NCBI GenBank assembly: GCA_029582165.1
Contig: CM055875.1
Location: 25,809,144 to 25,873,143 of the forward strand
Length of the DNA: 64,000 bases
DNA from: Portulaca oleracea
Taxonomy: Eukaryota; Streptophyta; Magnoliopsida; Caryophyllales; Portulacaceae
Direction: 5' to 3'
Part shown: positions 43,001-52,389 of the stretch, piece by piece
Position numbering within the stretch: position 1 is the first letter of the stretch
Layout of the letters: each line of letters opens with the position of its first letter
The notes under the pieces: generated by a model
The model's database searches: none
Seen by the model: the letters and a program-made list of their open reading frames with translations, nothing else
Told to the model about the DNA's origin: nothing
Program-made: the position numbers and the translations under genes

Positions 43001-45129
43001 TTCGTCGTTTGTAGAGTCATGCCATCCTTCATGCTTATTATTGTTTGTGAACTACCCAGTTTGCAAGCTGATATCTGAGAGAGTAACCTTTAACTGTTTG
43101 TGACTGTGTGAATTATTTCAAGTCATGCAACTTTTTTTGTGTATAGGCGATGCTCCTTCGTACCCTATCAATATATATTTCTTGATTACTTATATATAAA
43201 TTAAGTAAAAGATCATCTGATGTTTCTCTGTTTTTGGCTGGAATGATTTTGAGTGCTTGCTTTTTAATTATTTGTGCTGCTTTACATTGACAGACCTGGG
43301 AGTGTACTCCAGGGAAGGCACTATCATGGAACCTTCTATCTCTGTTCACCACTTCTGGATTGCTGTTCTTGGAAGTGAGTCTGATTGCTTTTCTTCTTCA
43401 AGGACATTACACTAGTGGATTGGAAGCTTTGACACGGACATTTGCTGTTTCAGCACTACTAGTTGGTTTGGACATTTTTCTAAAGGTATATTGCATTTGC
43501 TATCTATTATCTTTATCTCTTCTAGAATTTTTGCATTCCCCATCTCCTGGTGCTTCAGGTAACAAGGTTGTCTTCTTTTATGCTGCAATTTTGTTGAGGA
43601 ATATGCCTTTGTGTTGGATAATGAAGGAATTGTGATGCAGAATCTACTTGTTCCTTGATCGGTGGTTTTTTTTTTCTTTTTTTTCCCCCACCAGATTCCA
43701 TGGTGTTTATCCCTCGTAGTTTAAGTACATGCACAGGATTACCACCATAATTTTCAAGAGTAGCAATCCTAGATCACTTACGGGCCAAGTTAACAGAAAA
43801 AAAAAAAAAAACACCCCTGATGGGTGGGCAGTTGTTTTGGTTTTGTTGAGCCATTGTGTGTTGAACGACTTTTATCTAAAAGCATTTGTGGGCCGTCTAC
43901 AAAACCTGGGGTTACAGGTAAAGAACATGTTATGTGTTCTCTGGAGAGTGCAGACAATAATGACAATGTGTCATTTACCCTTATTAAAAGTCAAAGGTGT
44001 TTTATTCAAAACTCATTGTGTGATCCTATGCATGGTGGAGCATCCTTCTGCTCTCATTATGCCTATTGCCTCTGTTTATAGTTTGTACTTTAACTTTAAG
44101 CTTGCAGGCTATTTGTAAACTTGGCTAACACTATCATAGTATCATGTGAGTAGAATTTTCCCTTTATCCTGATCAATGATGAGTTTATGCTAGTATACTT
44201 TATACGTTAGCATTTCATATTTTGCATATATAATTTGTGTATGAGGGAGTTAGAGAAGATGCTTCTACTTTATTAAGGAGAAAGAAGGGAAGTAAAATAG
44301 ATTAATTAATTAATTTCATAAATGCTCATCAAATTTCAGGGAATTTGTGTCTTTGCATTTGGAGTCCCATTGTTTGTTGAGAACAGTGGTGATACAAATC
44401 GAACTAAGTGGGGCTTCTGGACGTTGCACAAGCTGGTGCTTACTGCTGTTTATGGCATCTTACTGTTCATGTACCATTCTAATTGGAGGGAGAGACTACC
44501 AGGTGAGTAGGCTTTAAGTGTACTTTTCGCTGTAACATTGAAGATAACATGTTCCCCCCTCACTTGGAAATGGTGTTACATGCTTGGCAGCAAGACCTGC
44601 ATATCATAAGTACGTCACCATCATGCTGGCGGTGAATGGATTGGCACTTTTTGCCTGTGCTCTCACTGGAAGTGGATTTGGCTTCTGGTACTTTATCTAA
44701 TAATCCAACTAACTTTCTACCCTTGGCAAATCCAGTCTTGCATTAGCTATTTAGCTCACTGAACATCTTTTTACAGGTTGTATGACACCATAAGTATCTG
44801 CTACCATGCCCTTTACCTACCACTTATATACAAGACATTTTTAGCAGATTTCTTTGAGGTAATCATCGTACGTTAGTGCATATTCTGTTTGCTTTCCTGC
44901 TTTGGACTTGGTAAATGAGCTGCTGGGGTGGGTTGATTTTGGGTTGGATCAAACAAGTTGGCTAAGTATCTGCTCAAACTGATTATAAGATGGAATGGGT
45001 ATTTTTGAGAGATGGATTTGTACTGATGATAATTTTGTCGGTTGAAAACAGGAGGAAGACATGAATTTAGAGAACGTGTACTATTCTGAGATGAAAGACG
45101 CTGGGTTTTTCGACGAGGACTGGGAATGA
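33623..45129 (+). CDS. Seven-transmembrane TPRA1-family protein, plant CAND2/CAND8-like (six exons)
   Basis: Coding exons by splice sites and phase: 33623-33940, 43294-43485, 44340-44502, 44591-44687, 44777-44858, 45052-45129. Together they make 930 nt and a 309-residue protein. Introns all begin GT and end AG, and phase is kept at every join. The protein matches the plant candidate G-protein-coupled receptor group related to animal TPRA1 (Tmemb_40). Landmarks are NCHGFWHNFALIVPSGLFLLY, SYYGIVWFVSLLNFAWC, ECTPGKALSWNLLSLFTTSG, HKLVLTAVYGILLFMYHSNW and the highly conserved C-terminus ENVYYSEMKDAGFFDEDWE. About seven hydrophobic helices are visible, with an N-terminal Ser-rich tail. Arabidopsis CAND2 has been reported as a phytomelatonin receptor; which paralogue this is cannot be told. 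Intron 1 is unusually long (9,353 bp) and full of transposon remnants. The gene looks intact. Confidence 0.93.
34363..34690. mobile_element. Possible MITE in intron 1
   Basis: CCATCTCCAATGGTGAG at the left and CACACCATTGGAAAG at the right form short inverted ends of the CCATCTCCAATGG type seen in plant MITEs. Boundaries and TSD unclear. Confidence 0.35.
36976..37046 (+). repeat. (TC)n microsatellite
   Basis: About 70 bp of CT repeats broken once by CGCTTG, in intron 1. A G/T homopolymer block (T14, G17) also occurs at 34906-34940. Confidence 0.9.
37049..37182 (+). other. Exon-like fragment of unknown origin in intron 1
   Basis: Open stretch reading LDAKQAPYKRLSAFN, then VESIRKIYNTKGYEF, bounded by TAG on the left and by AAAAG|GTAG on the right. 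It does not match the host protein and I do not recognise it. Possibly a captured gene fragment. Confidence 0.3.
38250..39350 (+). mobile_element. LINE (L1-type) 3' fragment
   Basis: Decayed plant non-LTR retrotransposon. DDLGIRDSRGIMKHLKLLGE (about 38285) and GARVLF-HDMWCGDQSP (about 38530) match the region after the reverse transcriptase. KACFLAWAATKERHPP and SLYGEKEESINHLFL (about 38877-39015) match the zf-RVT domain. Many stops and frameshifts. The reverse transcriptase core lies outside the surviving part, as expected of a 5'-truncated copy. Confidence 0.75.
39662..39678 (+). repeat. Poly-C tract
   Basis: A run of about 16 C in intron 1, just upstream of an imperfect tandem duplication. 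Confidence 0.85.
39797..39952 (+). repeat. Imperfect tandem duplication, about 78 bp x 2
   Basis: CAACGTATTTGTCCAT...GTAGAAGAAATAG occurs at 39797-39878 and again at 39879-39950, with about 10 differences. Confidence 0.75.
40060..40740 (+). repeat. LTR remnant in intron 1 with palindromes and TATA box
   Basis: ACACGG...YCGTGT-type units start at 40165, 40185, 40235, 40255 and 40276 (20-21 bp spacing within groups). A TATA box (TATAAATAGG, 40395) and an R/U5-like leader follow. It lies upstream of Tat-type pol, so it is probably the 5' LTR of that element. Ends not defined. Confidence 0.5.
41270..42430 (+). pseudogene. Tat/Ogre-type gypsy reverse transcriptase-RNase H remnant
   Basis: Read across frames: FRICVDF (about 41512), AFCTAKGIFGFKVMPFGVKNAGFTYQRA (about 41685), VAKSKETANHLDDLRQIFERLQRFRL (about 41822), then RNase H text LYIAAQEKSLGASCALQNEGKERALYY (about 42203) and SPIERMCLALMFSVQKLRHYML (about 42320). 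The wording fits the Tat/Ogre lineage. The YVDD box is destroyed and there are many stops. Confidence 0.8.
42434..42604. repeat. Short interspersed repeat with inverted ends
   Basis: AAAGCATGTGCCTCGTGCTTT at the left and GTGCGAGGCACATG...CACGTGCTTTGTG at the right are roughly inverted, with an AAAGCGCTGAGGCGCAA core. It resembles a GCGCCTCG-rich repeat common in plant introns. It cuts the RNase H remnant. Confidence 0.5.
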
Positions 45130-45250
45130 AATGATAGTTACTGACTTTGTAAAACTTGAAAGTGTTATGTGCATGTGAATGTGATCATCTGTAAATACAC
45201 CCTGGTTTGTAAGATCAGAGATGTAAGTTTGAATATCAAATGAAAACAGT
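45130..45250 (+). other. 3' UTR of the CAND-type gene
   Basis: AT-rich stretch after the stop, ending near AATATCAAATGAAAAC. The polyadenylation site is approximate. Confidence 0.5.
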
Positions 45251-46560
45251 CGAGGGTCCGATCCTCCCTGTCCATTCTCATTTTCCTTCCCCTTTGATCA
45301 GTGTACATTTAGAAGCAGCAGTTTGCTGTCTTTACTCCACTTCCTTTTCTCCTTGCAAATGTTCGCTACAGTGAAGAGGGCTGAGGGCAGCAATGGTCTA
45401 ACCTTGTTTGGATATATTATTGAGGGGAATGTATTCAGAGTTCAGTGATGTATTGGTCTTAGGACTCTGGCAGTGGAAGGTTCATCTTCTTCACCGTTTA
45501 AATCTTGGTGGTATTAAAATTCTTCTTTCTATTTCACCTTTATCTAGAGAGTTAAGAAGGGGGTAAGTAAATACTACTGCAAAATAATTTATAACCTCCA
45601 TTTACCGTCTCTTTTCCATACAAATACAATATCCGTCCCTGCTGTGTCAATTTTACTAAGTTTTCGTTGATTATCCACAAATTACAATAAGTTACAATAT
45701 GAAATTACTACTGTTAAATATTGTACTATAAATTATGATAGTGTTAATTTTGTATTATAACTTATTATAATTTATAAGTAATTAACGATTAAAGCCTGGT
45801 CAAATGTTGTAGGGTAAATGTTTGTTTACTCCCGCTCTCCCTGTCTCTTCCCCCTCCCCTGCCTTTCTACCTTTACCCAGCTCCTCCTATGCCAATGATA
45901 GAGTCAAACCATAGACTGTAGTAATTGGTCAAAAATTAGATTTAACGTTCTATTAATGCCGTTATTCTCTCCGGCAATCGTTGGGATCACTTTCTGAATG
46001 TTGTATAGCCATCGTTGTGGGCTTTGACAACTATAATGGTCGAATTTCTCCAGCTGCCTCTATTCTCACTGGTGAGGGGCTCGAGTATCTAGCTCTCTCT
46101 AGGTTCAAAATAATAATGGGTTTTCTGAATTGATTTCTCAATCATTTTTTCCCCATTCGAATTACCCCCGTTAGATGACATGTTGGAAATACAAGACAAA
46201 AGGATGATAATTTTTGAGTATAGCAAGTCGAAGGCAAGTCTTCTCTTCTTAGACTTTAAGTAGCATTGACAATAATATAAGGGATAACATTTAACATTTT
46301 GACCAGTTAAAAACTCTAATTGGGCAAATAATAGTGTTTAATGAGCTAGCACTTTACGTAGCATTATCTGAAATGTTAATGAAGTCAACGTTCAACGTTT
46401 GGAGGAGCGTTTCATACTTTTTGTCAAAAAATTATCATTTAAAAATTTTATCTTGAGAAAGTATCTATATCCTTTTCAACAACTTATATTAACCAGTTAA
46501 ATCACCCCCTAAATTATCTTTTTACTAAATCAATCATACATAGTCTTCGGAGTAAAACAC
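45251..46560. other. Intergenic DNA
   Basis: A weak inverted pair (GGGGGTAAGTAAATAC at about 45558, GTTTGTTTACTCCC at about 45818) could bound a decayed MITE. Nothing else supported. Confidence 0.3.
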
Positions 46561-46589
46561 TGTTTAACACTAAAAAAATACTCAGTATA

Positions 46590-47400
46590 AAACTCTCTAA
46601 ATAACCTTAGAGATTGTTGCAGTCTATATCTAAATGAATTAGTCTTTTGGTTGGAAATGAGTTTTGATGAATGCACAACATGGACATCTATTTAAGGTGT
46701 ATTCTTTGAGGAAAATAACCAGTTTTACCTAAATTTACCAAACCCAAATTTGCATATCATTTCTATTAATTTGATCGAAGCTTACATAATATTGATTAAC
46801 AACCCCACCTAGACTTATCCAAATTTAACAAATCTCACCTTATTGCCAAAAGATTTGACCCTTATAGATCAACGAGGGGATGTGATTCTTGTGGATATCA
46901 CCTCTTCAACATAGATAAGATCTGAAAGGTGCATCCTTTCAAATTCGGATAATCAATAACTAATTCTTAAGCACTCAAAGAAACTTAGTATCAAATTCTC
47001 TAAGTAATCTTAGGGATTGCTGCAACCAATATCTAAAGGAATATGTCCCTGGGTGGAAATTAGTATGGATGACTGTAAATGAACGAGGGGATGTGGTTCT
47101 AGTGGATATTGTCTATTCAACATGGATGAGCTTTAAAAGGTGCATACAATCAAGTTTGAATATTTAGTAATTAATTCATAATGCTCAAAGAAATTTAGTA
47201 TCAAATTCTCTAAATAACCTTAGAGATTGCTGCAACCAATATATAAAGGAATTTGTTTCTTGGTTGGAAAATCAGTATGGATGGATACACAACATGGACA
47301 TGTATTTATAGATGAATGATGGGATGTGATTCTTGTGAATATCACCTATTCGACATGGCTAAGATCTGAAAAGTGAATCCCTTCAAGTTTCAATAGTCAA
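46590..47400 (-). repeat. Tandem repeats in the LTR of a minus-strand copia element
   Basis: A unit of about 211-233 bp starts at 46874, 47085 and 47318 (GAGGGGATGTGATTC, ATTCAACATGG, CTCTAAATAACCTTAGAGATTGCTGC), with a partial copy at about 46590. On the minus strand a TATA box (CTATAAATACATG, about 47305-47315) falls within, so the repeat covers the promoter-proximal LTR. Confidence 0.65.
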
Positions 47401-47490
47401 CAATTAATAAATAATGACCCATATTATTTGAATCTTAAGTATTATGAGATATAATATGAACAAGCACCAAAGTAAATTGTTAGGAAGGCA

Positions 47491-47640
47491 ACACAACCAT
47501 GCCCAAGCAACACGGGTCGTGTTACTCAGGCACAATCCATGTTAAGTCAAACATGGCCTATGTTGAGAAACCAAAATTTCTTGCTAAGTCTCCCAATACG
47601 ATCAGTGTTGAGTTCAACATTATCCTTGTTGATCTTGTTT
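47491..47640 (-). promoter_or_regulatory. Palindrome array upstream of the copia LTR promoter
   Basis: Units ACACAACCATGCC, ACACGGGTCGTGT, CACAATCCATGTT and ACATGGCCTATGTT start at 47491, 47510, 47530 and 47551 (19-21 bp apart), then GTGTTGAGTTCAACA at about 47605. Confidence 0.5.
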
Positions 47641-48239
47641 GGCTAGCTATTTGGGCCCTAGGAAGCCATGACATTATCTTGGACCCATTTTAACCCCTTA
47701 CGAGTATATTTTTGAATTTATAGTACTTCATGCATTTGAAATATACTAGTAATCCTCTACCATTTATAGGGTATGGAACTTCTAGATCGAGTTCCAACAC
47801 CCCTACCAGTAAACATAACATAAACACAACATTGAGACTTCATGAGAGAAAGGATTCAATATGTATTATGGATAGAGACTTGCAAATTAAGCATTAGTGT
47901 AGTGAATATAACTTCAAATACTCTAAATGTAAAAGTAAACTAAACTTTAAATTGTACATCCTTTTTGTCCAGTTGTGTACATTGCACTAACATAAATCCT
48001 CTACTAGTTTCTTGAACTTGTAACATTATAGTCTGCCAAGTGTTCATATCTTCTCGCAAGAACATAAAGCGAAGCCTAACAACCCCTTGAAGTAACTATA
48101 CTTCACGCTTTAAATGGTAAGTTGTAACTCATATGCTCCTATAACAAATCACCGTCCAAAATCAGTCTATCAAGAGTAAAAAACTCAATCTCTTAAGATT
48201 ACAGTACATAAGCACATCTTACTATGAGATGATTTTAAA

Positions 48240-48719
48240 ACTTTGTTCTTTTCCAATCACTATTCAATGGAGTCTCCTTACTCGAGTTTGATATCAAGCG
48301 ATATATTTTAAAAGAGACATCATTACTAGTGATTCTTAAATTGGGCTTAAGTCTCATCCCCTTATGATTTCATCACCAAGTTCTTTTTTTTTTAAAAAAA
48401 AAAATCCTTTAGCCAAAGGATTAGTTAGGTTGTCATGTGAATAGTCATTGCCCCATCTTTAATAAATTGACGTGTATAGACATGTCTAAGTCCAATGTGT
48501 CTTGACTTTCTATTGTAGACATGCCTATAATGCAACTTGGCTAGGGAGACCTTACCATCATAATATGATATTATTGCCATTGTGTAAGGCAAAATAGGCA
48601 TCTCTAACATTCAATCTGATAGCCACTCATCTTCCCTACAATCAGCAACGAGCGCTACAAATCCTAAAGCCCTAGTGGAATGCACGATGTAACTTTGTTT
48701 CTTAGAGACAAGAAACAAT
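48240..48719 (-). pseudogene. Copia pol, RNase H C-terminal part
   Basis: On the minus strand: SKKQSYIVHSTRAL (about 48700 down), SLAKLHYRHVYNRKSRHIGLRH (about 48500) and NPLAKGF (about 48415). This is the end of a Ty1/copia polyprotein with several stops. A MITE at 48720 separates it from the rest. Confidence 0.75.
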
Positions 48720-49570
48720 GGGTAACTTGCATTTTACCACCCTGTGGTTTTCGGCGTTTGTTTTTAATCTCGATTCTTTTGTAGTTTATATTTACATACT
48801 TGAGATTTTTGGTATTTATTTATAGCCCAACTTTTTCAGAGTTTATATTTACCTACTCTCATTGGCATGTCATTAATATTAGGTCAACTGTCCAATGTAA
48901 TAGTTTTATTGAGAAATTTTTTAATAAAAAAACCAAAAGAAGCTATCGATCATTGGCCAAGTTTTGCCAGGTTTTGGACAAAAGTCCCATTCAATAGTTT
49001 ATTTCTAATTTTTTTTTAAAGAAAATTAGATTGAAGGTCAAAGATGAAGCACATTATGCTCAAGCTAAGCAGTGGCTTTCATGTACTGTTGTTAAAAACG
49101 TCGCACAAGCTGGAGTTGACGTCATGCAATTCCTGATGTTGTGTACTTACCTGTATGGTGAGCCGATTTGACGTGCAATAGAATGTCGTGCAAGTTAGAA
49201 TTCATGTCATTCAATTGAATGCATTGTATGGTAACTTGTAAGGTGAACAAAATAATCCACATATGGTTTATCTATAAATTCTTGGTTCTTAACATAAAAG
49301 GGCTTCCTTTGGAATAACCCTAGTGGGTGGGAGGTGGCGTTGGCAATACGGGCATGCTAGTCAGTTCGCCCATATTTCCATAATGTCTCCAGAATCTTCC
49401 AGAGATTGTACTTTACACAAACGTCAGGTTATATAAATATAAACCATAGAGAAGTTGGGACTAAAAAATAAATGTGAAAAATAAGAAGGCAAGTAAATAT
49501 ATACCATAGACAAATTAAGACTAAAAAATAAAATATAGAAAACTATAGGGCAGTAAAATGCAAATTACTC
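48720..49570. mobile_element. Mutator-type non-autonomous element in copia pol
   Basis: 851 bp with inverted ends GGGTAACTTGCATTTTACC / GGCAGTAAAATGCAAATTACTC that stay similar for about 33 bp. It splits the copia frame exactly at AVSW-SKKQ-type text. AAGAAAC occurs on both sides (48710, 49571), an imperfect 9-10 bp TSD. No transposase. Confidence 0.75.
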
Positions 49571-49848
49571 AAGAAACTGTATCACCACTAACTACTAAGC
49601 ATGAATAGCCAACGCTTAGTAGAGAAATAATTCTCCTTATCACTAGCCCAACTAGCATCCGAGTACCATTCTAAGACTGAAGGTTCTCTTGAATATTGCA
49701 AGGCTAAGTGTTGGGTTTCTTGGTATCTCAATACCCTCTAAATTGCATGCCAATGGTACTTACTAGAATTAACAATGCATCTACTTAATTTGCCAACTGC
49801 ATATGTAATATTTGGCCATATGTTTGCAATGACATACATCAATGTCAT
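49571..49848 (-). pseudogene. Copia pol, RT C-terminus and RNase H start
   Basis: On the minus strand: MTLMYVIANIWPNITYAVGKLSR (about 49848 down), then HWHAI-RVLRYQETQHLALQY, WYSDASWASDKENYFSTKRW. This is the usual copia order after the reverse transcriptase. The upstream pol is missing where Athila element E2 begins. Confidence 0.75.
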
Positions 49849-50700
49849 CAAACTGCAGAGTGGCACTGAGCTGGCAGGGCTAGGTCATCTTATGAAGCAG
49901 GTCATGCGGGATGAGGCGAGAGTAGAGGAGACCACAACTGATAGGATGGTCGATAAGAGAGCCTCTGGGAGGGGAGTTGTTGAAAGATCGGCCACGGAGA
50001 AAGATTGGGGGAAGAAGAGGTTGATTGAGAGTGACTCTAGCAAGCCTGCTGCTCAGCAAGCTCGTACCTATAGGTCGCATCTTCCATTTCCTTCATGACA
50101 GGCTAAGGCGAAGGAGAATGCTAACTTCGCCCGATTCTTAGAAGTGTTGAGGAAGCTGTATATCAACATTCCGTTCATAGACACCATCACTGATATACCA
50201 ACATACAAAAAGTTCCTTAAGGATCTCCTCACCAACAAGAGGAAGGTCAACGATCACGCCACAATTCCTATGACTGCGGAGTGCAGTGTCATCATCAACA
50301 ATAAACCGCTAAGGAAGATGGGTGATTCCGGAAACTTCTCTATCCAATGCCCCATAGGCGATTTGGAGATTAGTCGCCCCCCTGTGCGACTTGGGGGCGA
50401 GTGTGAGCGTCATGCCATACTCGGTGTGCAAAAGGCTCAACCTGGATGACCTCACCCCCACTTCTATAACTCTACAACTAGCAGATAAATCCATTTGCTA
50501 CCCGGTTAGAATCATGGAGGATTTCCCCGTGCAAGTCGAGAAGCTCTACATACCCTGCGATTTCGTGGTGCTTGATATGCAGGAGGATGCACAGATCCCA
50601 ATCATCTTGGGGAGGCCGTTCTTGGCTAATGTTGGAGCCATCATCAACGTGAAGGATGGGATATATACTAACCTTTAGGTGATGAGAAGCTTGATTTCAG
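49849..50700 (+). pseudogene. Athila-like element E2: gag end and protease
   Basis: Starts at IKLQSGTELAG, the counterpart of AITLRSGR in E3, so most of gag is missing and the 5' end is truncated against copia DNA. After FLEVLRKLYINIPFIDTITDIPTY and DLLTNKRKV comes the protease. A frameshift near 50395 falls inside the catalytic motif, which resumes as LGASVSVMPYSVCKRLNLDD, with ILGRPFLANVGA (about 50607) downstream. DLGAS is the usual Athila active-site form. Non-functional. Confidence 0.85.
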
Positions 50701-50944
50701 TTTGGGAAGGTCTATGGCTGCACCGAACAAAGATTTCCCGTGCTACCGTATTGATATAATAAAGGAGGAACTATCTGAGCAAATTGAGATCAACCAACAA
50801 CACCAAGAACCTGACGAGGTAAGTAGGGTTGAATCTCATATTTTCAATAATTCCTTTGATATACCTGTCAATAATGAGAATGTTGAGAGTACGTGCGATG
50901 GTGTGTTTGGCTATTTTAGCCTTGAAGTTACTAATGTGTGTTGA
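50701..50944 (+). pseudogene. E2: C-terminal remnant after protease
   Basis: Same frame family as the protease (LDFSLGRSMAAPNKDF, then IDIIKEELSEQI), ending at TGA 50942. RT and integrase, which should follow, are missing. A short motif AACAAGCGCTTCATGGAAGGCAACC-like (about 51157-51180), known from Athila/Tat elements after pol, comes 200 bp later, so the deletion lies between. Confidence 0.6.
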
Positions 50945-51394
50945 GTGCAAGAGAGTTTGACCACGTGCTCGTGAATGCGGGAAACATTCAAGACTCAAGG
51001 GCAAACCTCGAAAGATAGTGCGTGATGTCAAGATGAGCTTAACCAATGTGAAGAAGCAAGACAAATGCAAAGGAAGCAAGAGCGAGGAAGGCGTTTAACG
51101 TGTCGACCTCGATGCCGATTTACAACGGTGAACATGGTCGGGCTCGGAACCTTAAACAAGCGCTTCATGGAAGGCAACCAATGTTTGTAATTAGATGTAT
51201 TAGTTCTAGGTTTCTGAAAAAAGAGATAAGAAAGAATGATGTAAAAGTGAAAAAAACGAGGGAGTGAGAAAGTGAGAAAGTAAGTAATTAGAAGGTGAAA
51301 AAAAAAAGAGAGTGTGAGTTAGAATGAATGAGAAAGAGTTAGGAAATATTTTGAGTGTGAGTGCTACAAGAAAAAAGAGGAGTCAGAACAGGCT
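50945..51394 (+). other. E2: post-pol spacer
   Basis: Purine-rich, non-coding (GAGTGAGAAAGTGAG repeats, about 51250-51360). Contains the Athila-type GCGCTTCATGGAAGGCAACC word. E3 has a matching spacer at 61400-61880. Confidence 0.5.
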
Positions 51395-51711
51395 TCACGG
51401 CCGTGACCCCATCTATCACGCCCGTGAGTCCCTCAGCAGCCATCATATGAAGTCCAGGTAGGAGCAGCCTCACGACCATGACCCCTCAGTGTCACGCCCG
51501 TGACGTCATCCCCCAGATTTTCCCCAGGAGATGCCTCATGGACGTGACCTCATATTTCATGCTTGTAAGGATAAGATGACCTTCATTTGCAACTCAAGGC
51601 AGAAAGCATGTCACGGCCGTGACGTATGGAGGTCGCGCCCGTGACCCTTACAGAGCAATTTCAGATTTTCGACTATTCACGACCGTGAGGGGATATGTCA
51701 CGCCTGTGACG
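51395..51711 (+). promoter_or_regulatory. Phased palindrome array upstream of E2 ORF-1
   Basis: Ten units of the TCACG-NCC-CGTGA type start at 51395, 51416, 51470, 51492, 51536, 51557, 51611, 51633, 51677 and 51698. Spacing within pairs is 21 or 22 bp, and pair-to-pair spacing is 75, 66, 75, 66 bp. The DNA between units is not itself repeated. The same stem is used in the LTR of this element (56704-56874). Candidate internal promoter for ORF-1. Confidence 0.65.
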
Positions 51712-52389
51712 TTTTTGAAGACAAGCTAAATTGGGGTTCACGTGGGTCTCACTCTCATTTTCCCCCTAATTCTCTCTCACGCCCGTGTCTATCTCTCTCG
51801 CCTAGCCCAGCCGTCGCTATCGACCACCGCCGCCGCCACTCCCCTCACCGGCATCGGACGCCATCACTGCCGCCCTTTTTGCCGGTAACTCCCCATTCTC
51901 TCTTATTTGTCCTTTCAAACCCCCTCTCCCCTTTGTTGTGTGTATTGTGTAACCCTACCTTTCACCACCTTTTCCAGCCAGCCTCTGCCGGAAACCGCCG
52001 CCTTCAACGCTCCCTTCACCGGAAACCACTATCTTCACCTTACCGTACCCTTCAAACCACCTCACCTCAGCCATCATTAACCTCCATTCATCTCCCTCAC
52101 CATCCCAACCAACCTCCATTTCCACCATTACCACCTCCCTCAACCACCACTTCAACCATCACCAATCACCTCCTCAAACCAAACCCTCACATCTCCCTCA
52201 GCTACCCTAAACCCTTCCTAAGCCCTCAACTCTGCTCCATAAGCCTTAAACCTCAACAGTCAACCCCAACCTCTACCATCCACGACACATTCATTCTCGG
52301 GGTTCCTAAGTGAGTTTCGGTGCCACATTCTGGATTCTCCAAGGACAACAATCAGGAGAGCCAAGCCCTCCATCTCCTCTAAACATACA
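51712..52389 (+). other. Leader of E2 ORF-1
   Basis: Starts with a C/T-rich initiator-like stretch (about 51750-51800), then is C-rich with CACC/CCTC repeats, like a plant 5' leader. No TATA box seen. No coding sequence supported. Confidence 0.4.

Larger units (their letters stand above)
33941..43293 (+). other. Giant first intron of the CAND-type gene
   Basis: Donor CAG|GTTTCT, acceptor TTGACAG|ACC. It holds the LINE, Tat-type LTR/pol and simple repeats listed separately. Stretches without an assigned feature (34700-36970, 37190-38240, 42610-43290) show no supported coding or mobile structure. Confidence 0.85.

Noticed and set aside
51395..51711. CRISPR-like array
   Set aside because: Units are short palindromes with uneven spacers in a plant retroelement; no cas genes, no constant long repeat.
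51879..52313. Pro/Ser/Thr-rich open frame in the leader of E2 ORF-1
   Set aside because: C-rich leader sequence without recognisable domain; open by composition.
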